Shown here: piece by piece, positions 18,285 to 27,004 of the stretch | Layout of the letters: each line of letters starts with the position of its first letter | Numbering within the stretch: position 1 is the stretch's first letter | Source: Ferruginibacter paludis | GTDB taxonomy: Bacteria; Bacteroidota; Bacteroidia; Chitinophagales; Chitinophagaceae | Length of the DNA: 64,000 nucleotides | Assembly: GCF_030409685.1 (NCBI RefSeq) | Contig: NZ_JAUFQJ010000024.1 | Coordinates: 1 to 64,000 of the forward strand | Reading direction: 5' to 3' | The notes under the pieces: model-generated | Database searches by the model: none | What the model saw: the letters and a program-made list of their open reading frames with translations, nothing else | Told to the model about the DNA's origin: nothing | Translations under genes and position numbers: made by a program

Positions 18285-18944
18285 CTACTTAACCGGCTTA
18301 CCGCTTACAAATTTATTTCCCTTTATATAAAAGCGATAAGGTAATAAAGCATCATCCCCGGCATAGTCTACGCCTATTCGCTGGCTTATGCCAATATGCT
18401 CATTTTTTAGAGCATATCCATCAGATGCGATATAAATGGCATCTCCCGAAAGATCGCCTCCCGAATGAATTTTAGCAATCCCCAGCGCTTTAGCCATATT
18501 ACCAGGCCCCTTCGTCAAAGTAGTATCCAACACTTTTTTACCCGTTCTGGCAAGCATAATATCTGTACCTGACAGTGGCTCAGCAGCCCTTATTAAAATT
18601 GCATGCGGTACTTCGCTGACGTTGGTTACTACATTAAACATCTGGTGCATTCCATAACAGATGTATACATAACTTATTCCGCCGGTTAAATACATTACTT
18701 CATTGCGTGCCGTACGTTTTCCCTGCCATGCATGCGATGCTTTATCAGTCACACCTGCATAGGCTTCCGTTTCAACAATCCTTGCACTGGTAAAGCCATC
18801 ATCAAAATCGGTGACAATAATTTTACCCAACAAATCACGGGCTATCGCTAATACATTTTTACGTTTATAAAAATCAATGCCTAATTTCTTCAAGTTATCT
18901 GTACTTTTAAACACAAATTTATACAATCCAGCATCTTGTAACAA
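18285..18944 (-). CDS. mpg: DNA-3-methyladenine glycosylase (AAG/MPG type)
   Basis: Base-excision enzyme that removes alkylated purines. The core DLLGKIIV, ARIVETEAYAG (catalytic Glu), HAWQGKRTARNEVMY and YVYICYGMHQMFNVVT is diagnostic, with TKGPGNMAKALGI and QRIGVDYAGDD near the C-terminus. No ATG exists ahead of the conserved region. The frame opens with TTG at 18944, and another TTG at 18893 (giving MKKLGIDFYKRKN after initiation) fits homologues better, so the first 17 residues are doubtful. Divergent from the EI24 gene. Confidence 0.9.
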   Translation of the reverse strand: MLQDAGLYKFVFKSTDNLKKLGIDFYKRKNVLAIARDLLGKIIVTDFDDGFTSARIVETEAYAGVTDKASHAWQGKRTARNEVMYLTGGISYVYICYGMHQMFNVVTNVSEVPHAILIRAAEPLSGTDIMLARTGKKVLDTTLTKGPGNMAKALGIAKIHSGGDLSGDAIYIASDGYALKNEHIGISQRIGVDYAGDDALLPYRFYIKGNKFVSGKPVK

Positions 18945-18976
18945 TCAACCAGAAAATCTACCATGAATAATCGAGC

Positions 18977-19741
18977 ATGTTAAAAGATATTGTTATTGCC
19001 ATACAATCTTATCTTGAGGCGCACCGCTTTATTGTAAAGCACCGCTTATGGAAATGGATTTTGATACCAGGCATTTTATATGCCGCACTTTTTGGAGTGG
19101 GAATTTACCTTTTCTGGATCAGCAGCGGCCAGGCCATTGACGCCATCTTCTCCGTTACCGGCTTAAAAAAATGGATGTATACCATGGAGGGTAGCTGGCT
19201 CAAATTCCTGTTTATTTTTGGCCAGGTAATTTTACAATTGGTGATGCTGCTGTTTTATTTCTCTTTATTTAAATACCTTTTTCTCATCGTTGGTTCCCCT
19301 TTATTTGCCTACCTGAGCGAAAAAACGGAAGCCATCATGGAAGACAGGAATTTCCCGTTTAGTTTTCAGCAATTGTTAAGCGACATCGCCCGGGGTATCA
19401 GATTAGCTTTTAGAAATGCCTTGTGGCAAACTGTATACACTTTGTCTATCCTGATACTTTCATTCATCCCATTAATAGGTTGGTTTACGCCGCTGATAGC
19501 GTTGATTATTGAGTGTTATTACCTTGGCTTTGCTATGCTTGATTACAGTTCTGAAAGACACAAATTATCCGCTTCCCAAAGTATTGATTTTATTGGCCGT
19601 CATAAAGGACTTGCTGTTGGAAATGGCATCGTTTTTTACCTGATGCACAGTGTAATTATCGTTGGATGGATACTTGCACCAAGCTATGCCGTTGTAGCCG
19701 CCACTATCAGTTTTTATAAAACCAAGCCCCGTCTGTCATGA
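18977..19741 (+). CDS. EI24-domain (CysZ-like) inner-membrane protein
   Basis: A 254-residue protein with about four to six hydrophobic segments (around 27-50, 75-105, 145-175, 215-240). The arrangement and the SPLFAYLSEKTE segment match the EI24/CysZ-like family. Family members include sulfate permease CysZ, but transport here is not shown. Its stop overlaps the next gene's ATG (ATGA at 19738), which implies translational coupling with the RsmI-like methylase. Confidence 0.75.
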   Translation: MLKDIVIAIQSYLEAHRFIVKHRLWKWILIPGILYAALFGVGIYLFWISSGQAIDAIFSVTGLKKWMYTMEGSWLKFLFIFGQVILQLVMLLFYFSLFKYLFLIVGSPLFAYLSEKTEAIMEDRNFPFSFQQLLSDIARGIRLAFRNALWQTVYTLSILILSFIPLIGWFTPLIALIIECYYLGFAMLDYSSERHKLSASQSIDFIGRHKGLAVGNGIVFYLMHSVIIVGWILAPSYAVVAATISFYKTKPRLS

Positions 19742-20436
19742 ATTCGATCGTTTATTTAGTTCCCTGCGTGCTGGATGAGACAGCTTTAAATACAATACCT
19801 CATTACATAATCGAGGCTGTAAAAAACTGCCAGGTAATTTTTGCAGAAAACGAACGTACAGCAAGACGTTTTTTAAAAAGCATCTGCAAAGAAATTGTAA
19901 TTGATGATTATGAATGGTTTACGATTCATAAAGCAGAGGAAGACCAAAAAAATAGTTTCAGGCAGAAAGTCAAAGAACACAAAAATATTGCCATCATCAG
20001 TGAAGCCGGCTGCCCTGGCATTGCTGATCCCGGCCAGATTTTGATTGAACTGGCGCAGCAATTAAACGTTGTTGTTAAACCGTTGGTTGGCCCAAGTTCT
20101 ATCTTGCTAGCATTGATGGCCAGCGGTATGAACGGACAACAGTTTGAATTTGTAGGCTATCTGCCCATTGATAACGGGGAAAGAATGAAGACCATTAAAG
20201 AACTGGAAACAAGTTCACAAAGGAAAAGAAGTACCATTATTTTTATCGAAACACCTTACCGCAATAATCAACTCATAGAAACACTGCTTAAAAGTTGCAA
20301 GCCGTCTACAAGACTTTGTATTGCGGCAGAACTAACCGGTGCGAACGAGTTTGTAAAAACAAAAACGATCGCAGACTGGGGAAAAGAAAAAACCGACTTT
20401 CATAAAAAGCCGGTCATATTTTTATTGCTGGCGTAA
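19738..20436 (+). CDS. RsmI-like SAM-dependent methyltransferase (tetrapyrrole-methylase fold)
   Basis: Belongs to the fold of the 16S rRNA 2'-O-ribose methyltransferase RsmI. It keeps IVYLVPCVLDETALNTIP, the FAENERTARRFL segment, IISEAGCPGIADPGQ and the VGPSSILLALMASG SAM-binding region. At 232 residues it is shorter than canonical RsmI (about 275-290), and the first strand reads PCVLDE where RsmI has PTPIGN. It may be a paralogue with another target rather than RsmI itself. Coupled by a 4-bp overlap to the EI24 gene. Confidence 0.8.
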   Translation: MNSIVYLVPCVLDETALNTIPHYIIEAVKNCQVIFAENERTARRFLKSICKEIVIDDYEWFTIHKAEEDQKNSFRQKVKEHKNIAIISEAGCPGIADPGQILIELAQQLNVVVKPLVGPSSILLALMASGMNGQQFEFVGYLPIDNGERMKTIKELETSSQRKRSTIIFIETPYRNNQLIETLLKSCKPSTRLCIAAELTGANEFVKTKTIADWGKEKTDFHKKPVIFLLLA

Positions 20437-20444
20437 GATTATTT

Positions 20445-20867
20445 TTACTTGGTGGTTGCTTCTGGTATAACTTCATCTACCAGGTACTCACTTTCCCCAC
20501 GCCAAAATAGTTTGCCATTTTTTTGCTGATAATGAACTTTCACCTGTTTGCCTTCATAGAATTGCAACGCCTTTGCTATACTGTCAGATGGAACAGAGAA
20601 GTAAAATTTTTCGGAAGCGATTGCAACATTGCTTGTTGACGAAACGCTACTCATTACAAGTTCACCTTCATAGGTTTTAAACATGTTGCCCTTGTGTGAA
20701 AGTTTCTGCATTAAACCGCTGCGATATCCGTCACTATAGGTATAAAAATATTTCCACCAAAACAAAAATCCCAATACCACTAATAGTATTAAAGTAAACC
20801 AGCGTACAAATTTTTTAAATGCGCCTGCCTTTTTGGGTTGTAACTGTACCGTGCTGCTATTATCCAT
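20445..20867 (-). CDS. Single-pass membrane protein, unknown
   Basis: A 140-residue protein with one N-terminal transmembrane helix (about 22-42, FTLILLVVLGFLFWWKYF) and an outside domain with SDGYRSGLMQKLSHKGNMFK and a beta-rich C-terminus. Similar short proteins occur across Bacteroidota, sometimes with misleading enzyme names. Nothing in this sequence indicates an enzyme. It follows the M28 peptidase gene by 21 bp on the same strand and may be co-transcribed. Confidence 0.65.
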   Translation of the reverse strand: MDNSSTVQLQPKKAGAFKKFVRWFTLILLVVLGFLFWWKYFYTYSDGYRSGLMQKLSHKGNMFKTYEGELVMSSVSSTSNVAIASEKFYFSVPSDSIAKALQFYEGKQVKVHYQQKNGKLFWRGESEYLVDEVIPEATTK

Positions 20868-20888
20868 AATTTCTTTTTTGTAAGTTAA

Positions 20889-22262
20889 TTATAATCCATA
20901 TTTATCAATTAAATAAATGAGTGCCGCCATGTTTAATGCACCCAGGTTCAGCTCTCTTTTACTAACGTTTTCAAAAACATCTGTACCTGCGTGGTGAACA
21001 TCAAAGTACCGTTGACTATCGGGATTTAACCCTGCAAGAGAGGCGCCAATTTTTTTTAATGGTCCCACATCTGCACCACTTCCGCCAGCAGCTAATTCAT
21101 ACACTCCGTAAGGATAAAATAAATTCTTCCATTGCAAAACCTTGTTCAGCTGAGCTTCTGTCATATCCAGGCGAAATCCCCTTGGGGTAAATCCGCCTTC
21201 ATCGCTTTCCAAACCAAACAAATGAGTCTCTTTATTTTTCTCGGCTATTTCAAGATATTTTTCTCCTCCACGGCCGCCATTTTCTTCATTCATAAACATC
21301 ACTGCACGCAGGGTTCTTTTAGGTTGAACACCTGCAGCCTTGATGGCTCTTAATACTTCAATGCTTTGCATCACGCCTGCGCCATCATCCTGCGCTCCTT
21401 CTGCCAGATCCCAACTGTCCAGATGACCACCTACTGTAATAATTTCTTTTGGAAATTCCTTTCCCTTTATTTCTCCAACCACATTGTAAGAGATCGTGTC
21501 CGGAAGCATAGCACAGGTGTTGGTAAAAGACGCCGTCAATACCATTCTTAATTTTAGTTGTTTACTGAGCCACTCTGCATCATTGGTGCTGATGGCTACT
21601 GCGGGAATTTTGGGAAATGAATCGTTGTAAACTGTCACACCTGTATGCGGAAAGTCGTCTGTGTTGCTCGCCAGTGATCGAACCATCACGCCGATGGCAC
21701 CATAGCTGGCAGCCTTCGAAGGGCCTGCGACTCTTGATCCGCCACTTTCTCCATATGCCCTGAAGGTATGGATATAGGTAGGATTCATTTCAAAATTAAA
21801 AAATACAATTTTGCCTTTTATAACGGTTGCACCCAGCTGATCGAGTTCTTTAAAACTTCTTACCTCAACTACACCAGCACTAATGCCTTTTTTACCCGTG
21901 CCCAGGGAATTGCCCAGCGAACATAAATGCAATGGGTAGGGTGCTTTTCCTGCAACCTGTATAAGCCCTTTTTCCTTTATACCCCTTACCCAATGCGGCA
22001 CCATACAGGGTTGCAGGTAAACCGTATCAGCCCCGGCTTCTTTCAGCATCCTTGCAGTTGCTTCTACTGCCTTTTGCGCCTGCGGAGAGCCGGATAACCT
22101 CGGGCCTACTTTTTTACAAAGAAACCGCAGGTTTTCATACGCCTTTCCGTTGATTAAAACCTCGTCTGCTATTTTCCTGATCATTGCAGAATCTTCTGCC
22201 TGTGCAGCACAAAAAGCAGGCAATAAAAAAATGATTACTGCCGGGATTATCTTTTTAAACAT
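20889..22262 (-). CDS. Secreted M28-family zinc peptidase
   Basis: Aminopeptidase/carboxypeptidase of clan MH. The signal peptide (1-20, CAAQA) is followed by a PA-type insert (about 120-240) and then the zinc site: GGHLDSWD, AQDDGAGV, MNEENGGRGG, and HHAGTDVF near the C-terminus. All ligand-bearing motifs are present. Length 457, typical of the plasma glutamate carboxypeptidase-like group. A full -7 box match lies 18 bp upstream. Confidence 0.9.
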   Translation of the reverse strand: MFKKIIPAVIIFLLPAFCAAQAEDSAMIRKIADEVLINGKAYENLRFLCKKVGPRLSGSPQAQKAVEATARMLKEAGADTVYLQPCMVPHWVRGIKEKGLIQVAGKAPYPLHLCSLGNSLGTGKKGISAGVVEVRSFKELDQLGATVIKGKIVFFNFEMNPTYIHTFRAYGESGGSRVAGPSKAASYGAIGVMVRSLASNTDDFPHTGVTVYNDSFPKIPAVAISTNDAEWLSKQLKLRMVLTASFTNTCAMLPDTISYNVVGEIKGKEFPKEIITVGGHLDSWDLAEGAQDDGAGVMQSIEVLRAIKAAGVQPKRTLRAVMFMNEENGGRGGEKYLEIAEKNKETHLFGLESDEGGFTPRGFRLDMTEAQLNKVLQWKNLFYPYGVYELAAGGSGADVGPLKKIGASLAGLNPDSQRYFDVHHAGTDVFENVSKRELNLGALNMAALIYLIDKYGL

Positions 22263-22280
22263 TTTACTGATTTAGTTTAA

Positions 22281-22288
22281 CAAACTTA
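22281..22288 (-). promoter_or_regulatory. -7 box of the M28 peptidase
   Basis: The minus strand reads TAAGTTTG, matching TAnnTTTG, 18 nt upstream of the ATG at 22262. A TTG lies 23 bp further upstream, at the long end of the accepted spacing. Confidence 0.45.
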
Positions 22289-22454
22289 GTGATTTAGCTG
22301 TTACGCATTAGCAACTGCTGTAGCAAATTTGTCAAAAACATTCCCTTTGCAAGAATTGAAGACACCATTGAGTTGCGACTAAATGTAAAAAGCATATTTC
22401 GATAGCTCCTTAACACAACAATACAATAATGCGGACGGTATCGGGTATGGATAA

Positions 22455-22462
22455 TAAATTTG
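22455..22462 (+). promoter_or_regulatory. Candidate -7 box of bshA
   Basis: TAAATTTG matches TAnnTTTG and sits 43 bp upstream of the bshA ATG. No TTG lies at the usual -33 distance. The surroundings are AT-rich. Confidence 0.35.
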
Positions 22463-22505
22463 TAAATTGTGCCAAATTTAAAAAACGCGGCTAAAATTAT
22501 ATTGT

Positions 22506-23642
22506 ATGAATATTGCGATTGTTTGTTATCCAACCTTTGGTGGTAGCGGCGTACTGGCAACAGAATTGGGAAAGGCCCTGGCCGATAAAGGTCATAATAT
22601 ACATTTTATAACTTACCAGCAACCGGTAAGACTAAGCCATTTTCACACAAATATATTTTACCATGAAGTAAGGGTCCCCACGTATCCGTTGTTCGATTTT
22701 CCTCCTTATGAAACGGCTTTATCCAGCACAATGGTTGATGTAATAACCAATAATAACATTCAGCTGCTGCACGTACATTATGCCATCCCGCATGCATCTG
22801 CCGCATATATGGCCAAGCAAATACTTGCAAAAGAAGGCATTCATATTCCCGTAATCACTACACTTCACGGAACGGATATTACACTGGTTGGACGGGATAA
22901 AACTTACCGCCCGGTAGTAACGTTTTCCATGAATGAAAGTGATATTCTTACAGCAGTGTCCGATAACCTGAAAGAAGAAACCTTCCGCAATTTTGCTATA
23001 GAAAAAGACATCGAAGTGATATACAATTTTGTGGATGTAAAGCGCTTTAACCGCAAACCTGTGGATGCATTTAAAAAGCTGATTGCACCTAACGGAGAAA
23101 AAATAATTGTACATGCCAGCAACTTTCGTAAAGTAAAAAGAGTGGATGATGTGGTAAAAACATTCTTATTGCTGAATGAAAAAATACCTTCCAAATTATT
23201 GTTGCTGGGCGATGGGCCAGAACGTCCTTCTATTGAAGCGGACGCAAGAAACAGCAATGCTTGCGATGCGATTAAATTTTTGGGTAAGCAGGAACAAATG
23301 GAAGATATTTTACCAATCGCAGATTTGTTTTTGCTGACCAGCGAATATGAAAGTTTTGGATTGGCGGCGCTGGAAGCGATGGCGGCTGAAGTACCGGTTA
23401 TTTCAACCAACGCAGGCGGATTACCGGAAATTATTATAGATGGCAATTGCGGTTATATGAGTAATGTCGGGGATGTGGAAGATATGAGTAAAAACGCGAT
23501 CCTGATTTTACAGGATAAAACTACGCATGACCGGTTTAAAGCAAATGCACTGATCCAGGCTAAAAAATTTGATATTGATAATATTGTTCCGCAGTACGAA
23601 AAGTTGTATGAAAGGTTGATTGTATTATCACCGGCGTCTTAG
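22506..23642 (+). CDS. bshA: N-acetyl-alpha-D-glucosaminyl L-malate synthase BshA
   Basis: GT4 glycosyltransferase for the first step of bacillithiol synthesis, joining GlcNAc from UDP-GlcNAc to L-malate. The opening IAIVCYPTFGGSGVLATELG and the HVHYAIPHASAAYMAKQI and TLHGTDITLVG segments are BshA-specific. The GT4 signature ESFGLAALEAMAAEVPVIST carries the E-x7-E pair. Length 378. The 3' end overlaps the convergent EnvC gene by 15 bp. Bacillithiol production is known from Bacteroidota; the other bsh genes are outside the window. Confidence 0.93.
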   Translation: MNIAIVCYPTFGGSGVLATELGKALADKGHNIHFITYQQPVRLSHFHTNIFYHEVRVPTYPLFDFPPYETALSSTMVDVITNNNIQLLHVHYAIPHASAAYMAKQILAKEGIHIPVITTLHGTDITLVGRDKTYRPVVTFSMNESDILTAVSDNLKEETFRNFAIEKDIEVIYNFVDVKRFNRKPVDAFKKLIAPNGEKIIVHASNFRKVKRVDDVVKTFLLLNEKIPSKLLLLGDGPERPSIEADARNSNACDAIKFLGKQEQMEDILPIADLFLLTSEYESFGLAALEAMAAEVPVISTNAGGLPEIIIDGNCGYMSNVGDVEDMSKNAILILQDKTTHDRFKANALIQAKKFDIDNIVPQYEKLYERLIVLSPAS

Positions 23643-24965
23643 CCACTGTTCCGGGTTAAGGTCTCCCTTTTCTTTAGTGATGTTTAGTTTCACTTCGCCA
23701 ACTCCATCCAGATTAGCCCCCACTTTACCAATAACTTGTCCTATCTGTACAATTTCGCCTTTATTTAAATTTACGCCTGTTAAATTACTATAGGCGGTAA
23801 AATAGCCACCATGTTTCACCACAACTAATTCTACGTCGTCATAATTATTTATCAGAACAACTTCACCACCGAAAATTACTTTTACCGGTGCTCCTATATC
23901 GCAGCCGATCGATAGCCCATCATTTACAATTGTAACATCGCCCACCTTATTCGGGCCATAGTGCAATAAAACATATCCTTTATCAACAGGCCATGGCAGC
24001 TTACCCTGATTTATTTTAAAATTTTCATTTAAAGTAACAGCGGCATCTGTATTTAATAATTCACTTTGCTTGTTAACGGGCGCAATAACTGTTTTTTTTG
24101 GCACTTTCGCTATGGTTTTTGTACTAGCGGTGTTGTCATTATTATCGCTACTATTTTTTGCCGCCTTCAGTTCTGCCTCTCTATTTTTCCGTTCTTCAGT
24201 TGCCTTTGCAGCAGACGCTCTTTTGGCTTCTTCAACAGCTCGCCGGATAGCAGCAGTAATGGCATTGCTCACTTTTGCCATTTGCTTTTTCTTTGCTGCC
24301 ACCACGTTATTCAATTCTTTACCCTGCGCCTTCAACTGCTTAACAATCTGATCTTTTTCTTCTTGTTGCGATTGTAAAACATTTGCTTCTTTTGCCTGTA
24401 CCTGCAACACAGTGCTTTTCTTTTTCTTTGTGCCGCTCAAATCATTAATACGGTTGCGCAACAACTCCTGGGTACGCAAAATATTTTGTCCCTGCATCTC
24501 ACGGTAATTCCTGTAACTTTTTAAATAGGTAATTCTTTTGATGGCATCATTAAAACTGGAGGCGGAAAATATAAAATTTAAGAAGTCGGAATTATTCCTG
24601 TTTTTATAAGAATACACCATGCTTTTGGCATAATCTTGCTTTAATGTATCCAGCAACAATTGCATTTTATTAATGTCCCGTTGCGATTTATAAATAGTGT
24701 TATCCAGGAAATTGATATCCTGGCTAATATTATCAATTACTTTTTCCTGCAGACTTAATTTCCTTTCAATAAGCGCTTTCTGACTTATAATTTCTTTGGT
24801 TGTCTTTTTATTTTTATTTAGCTGTTCCTGGGTTTCTTCCAGTTCCCTTCTCAGTTGCTGACGCTCTTTTTCCAGTTCCTGCTGCTCTTTGGAAGCCTGG
24901 GCCTGCGCTGTTACCGCCGCACTAAAAATAAAAATGGAGAAAAGGATTACAACAAATCTGATCAT
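23628..24965 (-). CDS. EnvC-type murein hydrolase activator (degenerate LytM)
   Basis: A signal peptide (1-22) is followed by a long coiled coil (about 22-255, Lys/Glu/Gln-rich), an Ala/Lys-rich linker and a C-terminal LytM/M23 domain (about 320-440). The M23 zinc ligands are missing: the first His/Asp site reads VNDGLSIGCD and the usual HxH site reads AYSNL. This fits EnvC, which activates amidases without hydrolysing the wall itself. It is last of the dut-DUF4292-EnvC operon, 91 bp after DUF4292. A -7 match (TAATTTTG, 24988-24995) suggests an extra internal promoter. Confidence 0.85.
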   Translation of the reverse strand: MIRFVVILFSIFIFSAAVTAQAQASKEQQELEKERQQLRRELEETQEQLNKNKKTTKEIISQKALIERKLSLQEKVIDNISQDINFLDNTIYKSQRDINKMQLLLDTLKQDYAKSMVYSYKNRNNSDFLNFIFSASSFNDAIKRITYLKSYRNYREMQGQNILRTQELLRNRINDLSGTKKKKSTVLQVQAKEANVLQSQQEEKDQIVKQLKAQGKELNNVVAAKKKQMAKVSNAITAAIRRAVEEAKRASAAKATEERKNREAELKAAKNSSDNNDNTASTKTIAKVPKKTVIAPVNKQSELLNTDAAVTLNENFKINQGKLPWPVDKGYVLLHYGPNKVGDVTIVNDGLSIGCDIGAPVKVIFGGEVVLINNYDDVELVVVKHGGYFTAYSNLTGVNLNKGEIVQIGQVIGKVGANLDGVGEVKLNITKEKGDLNPEQWLRRR

Positions 24966-24987
24966 GAGCTAAGTTTACTTGGATAAA

Positions 24988-24995
24988 CAAAATTA
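24988..24995 (-). promoter_or_regulatory. Candidate -7 box of the EnvC gene
   Basis: The minus strand reads TAATTTTG, 22 nt upstream of the EnvC ATG and inside the gap after the DUF4292 gene. A TTTG exists upstream but with only 13 bp of spacing. Confidence 0.35.
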
Positions 24996-25056
24996 CAATA
25001 CAGCGGTGCAAATGGTACGTTAACAAAGCTAACTATTGCATCGCTGTAAATAACGC

Positions 25057-25896
25057 CTAATTGCGCTTATAATTTTTAGGTATGTTGAAAATAATAGACA
25101 AATCTTTGTTAAACTCCCACTGCTTATAATTTAACTGGATGTCCAGTTTATTCTTTTCTGATACCGTTATTTCCCTGTAGGTAGAAAAATTGATACCGTT
25201 GTTATTTTCAAAATTACTGTAGGTGATATCCGCTGTTCTGTTCCGGTTGATATTTACATCATCGAGTTTGCTATGCGTTAAATAGTGATTGCTTTTATCA
25301 ATTGTCAGCAGGTTTTTAAAAAATTTACCCAGCGTGGCAAGTAATATTTTTGATTCCGTTTCTTTATAGGAAATGACGCTGTCTTCAAAAAAAACAGGAT
25401 TACCAATCAGCAGGTCCTGCAACGTTTTATAATCAAAAGGGATCGCGGTAACTTCCTGCAGGTAGTCTATCGACCGGTACTGTACCTGCTTGTTTATTTT
25501 ATCTATCAAAAAAACACTGTCTTTATTGATTAACACTCTGAAGGCCTCTATATTGAAAACAGTGGCATAACCCGACACCCAAATCAGGCTGTCTTTTAAA
25601 ATTCTTACGTAAGCAGTTATATTGGGTTGATTGCCTTTATTATTCTGGTAATCAACTTTTACTTTGGCAGAAAAAGTCTTAAAGTCCATTTTATGACTTT
25701 TTACTTCACTCATGGCGGCTCTAATTACTTTCAGTGAATCATCTGCCGAAGTATTGGTTATAACAACAGATACGGTATCTTTTTTTGCTACAGCTGTTTG
25801 TATCTTCTTTGCTGTTTTGCAACTGCTGACTGACACCACCGCAATCAGTGCATAAAAAAACAACTGCACCCGGATATCTTTGATAAGAAATTTCAT
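25057..25896 (-). CDS. DUF4292 lipoprotein
   Basis: A lipoprotein with the lipobox VSVSSC (Cys about 26) after a hydrophobic leader. The mature part is beta-rich with FKTFSAKVKVDYQ, RILKDSLIWVSGYATVFNIEAFRVLINKDSV and IDYLQEVTAIPFDY, as in DUF4292 proteins, which resemble LolA/LolB-like folds. It sits between dut (12 bp upstream) and EnvC, a gene order I recall from several Bacteroidota. A role in envelope or lipoprotein biogenesis is an inference from fold and context. Confidence 0.75.
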   Translation of the reverse strand: MKFLIKDIRVQLFFYALIAVVSVSSCKTAKKIQTAVAKKDTVSVVITNTSADDSLKVIRAAMSEVKSHKMDFKTFSAKVKVDYQNNKGNQPNITAYVRILKDSLIWVSGYATVFNIEAFRVLINKDSVFLIDKINKQVQYRSIDYLQEVTAIPFDYKTLQDLLIGNPVFFEDSVISYKETESKILLATLGKFFKNLLTIDKSNHYLTHSKLDDVNINRNRTADITYSNFENNNGINFSTYREITVSEKNKLDIQLNYKQWEFNKDLSIIFNIPKNYKRN

Positions 25897-25908
25897 TCTT
25901 TTTATTTT

Positions 25909-26352
25909 TTATTGTTTGCCGGTGTGACCAAAACCACCTTCGCCCCTTGCTGTAATGTTCAATTGCTGTACCTGTATAAGATCTGCTTTGGTAACCGAAG
26001 CGACCACCATCTGCGCTATGCGATCGCCATGATGAATAGTTTGCGGCTCAGTGCTCAGGTTAATTAATATTACTTTTAATTCTCCCCTGTAATCGCTATC
26101 GATAGTACCGGGCGTATTTAAACAGGTAATACCCTGTTTAATTGCCAGGCCGCTTCTGGGTCTTACCTGTGCTTCAAAACCTTCGGGCAATTCAATAAAT
26201 AATCCGGTGGGTATTAATGCCCTTTCAAGAGATTGCAAAGTGACTGATTGCTGAAGATTGGCCCGAAGGTCCATGCCAGCCGATCCGGTGGTGGCATAAG
26301 CCGGCAACTCGTTGCCAGATTGATTAATAATATTTACAGGTATATTTTGCAT
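25909..26352 (-). CDS. dut: Deoxyuridine 5'-triphosphate nucleotidohydrolase (dUTPase)
   Basis: Hydrolyses dUTP to dUMP, keeping uracil out of DNA. All five motifs of the trimeric family are visible: GSAGMDLRA, RPRSGLA, NTPGTIDSDYRGE, GDRIAQMVV and the C-terminal GEGGFGHTG. Length 147. First gene of the dut-DUF4292-EnvC operon. Its -7 box (TACCTTTG) ends only 5 nt before the ATG, so the mRNA is probably leaderless. Confidence 0.96.
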   Translation of the reverse strand: MQNIPVNIINQSGNELPAYATTGSAGMDLRANLQQSVTLQSLERALIPTGLFIELPEGFEAQVRPRSGLAIKQGITCLNTPGTIDSDYRGELKVILINLSTEPQTIHHGDRIAQMVVASVTKADLIQVQQLNITARGEGGFGHTGKQ

Positions 26353-26357
26353 GGGCG

Positions 26358-26365
26358 CAAAGGTA
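26358..26365 (-). promoter_or_regulatory. -7 box of dut, leaderless arrangement
   Basis: On the minus strand TACCTTTG is followed by CGCCC and the ATG. Transcription from a TAnnTTTG box normally begins about 5-7 nt after it, so the start codon would be at or next to the 5' end of the mRNA. A TTG lies 25 bp further upstream. Confidence 0.55.
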
Positions 26366-26418
26366 ATGATGAGATGTGATTTTTATTTAACAACTACTAA
26401 AATGAAATAAATAGCGGA

Positions 26419-26901
26419 TCATTTTTGCAATAAGATAGTAGCATAAGCTATTAAACCTTCTTCCCTGCCAACGAAGCCCATCTTTTCTGTTGTGGTTGCT
26501 TTTATTGAAACATCTGTTACCTGCAATGACAAAATACCAGCAATTGTTTTTTGCATCTCCGGTATATAAGTTTTTATTTTGGGCGCTTCCAAACAAAGGC
26601 TGCTATCAATATTTACAATGTTATAGCCTGCCTGCTGAATCAAAGTAAAGCTGTTGCGCAGCAAAATTTTACTGTCAATATTTTTAAAAGCAAGATCGGT
26701 ATCAGGAAAGTGCACGCCAATGTCTCCCAGGCAGGCAGCGCCCAGCATTGCATCGCAAATAGCATGCAACAATACATCCGCATCACTGTGCCCTAAAGCC
26801 CCTTTGGTATGAGGTATTTTAACACCTCCAAGCCAAAACTCCCTATCCGTTACTAATTGATGAAAGTCAATACCAAAGCCGATTCTTAAATTCATGTGCA
26901 T
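26419..26901 (-). CDS. ispF: 2-C-methyl-D-erythritol 2,4-cyclodiphosphate synthase
   Basis: MEP-pathway enzyme that forms the cyclodiphosphate on the way to IPP and DMAPP. The metal-binding GFGIDFHQL, the SDADVLLHAICDAMLGA segment and the C-terminal EKMGFVGREEGLIAYA are intact. Length 160. A second in-frame ATG two codons on (26895, MNLRIGFG) is an equally good start. A -7 box lies 24 nt upstream. The dut operon follows on the same strand but has its own promoter. Confidence 0.96.
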   Translation of the reverse strand: MHMNLRIGFGIDFHQLVTDREFWLGGVKIPHTKGALGHSDADVLLHAICDAMLGAACLGDIGVHFPDTDLAFKNIDSKILLRNSFTLIQQAGYNIVNIDSSLCLEAPKIKTYIPEMQKTIAGILSLQVTDVSIKATTTEKMGFVGREEGLIAYATILLQK

Positions 26902-26925
26902 TTATTTAAGCATTTATGAAGTGCG

Positions 26926-26933
26926 CAAATGTA
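26926..26933 (-). promoter_or_regulatory. -7 box of ispF
   Basis: The minus strand reads TACATTTG, matching TAnnTTTG, 24 nt upstream of the ATG at 26901. It lies just past the porV terminator hairpin. Confidence 0.45.
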
Positions 26934-26940
26934 CGATTAA

Positions 26941-26978
26941 GCCAAAACAAAAAGCGCTCTGCTTTTTTGCAGAACGCT
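26941..26978 (-). terminator. Rho-independent terminator of porV
   Basis: Stem 26953-26962 with 26969-26978 (10 bp, one mismatch) and a 6-nt loop. On the minus strand it is followed by TTTTTGTTTT. It lies 26 bp after the porV stop. Confidence 0.75.
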
Positions 26979-27004
26979 GATATAAAAGAGGTAATTAATT
27001 TAAT

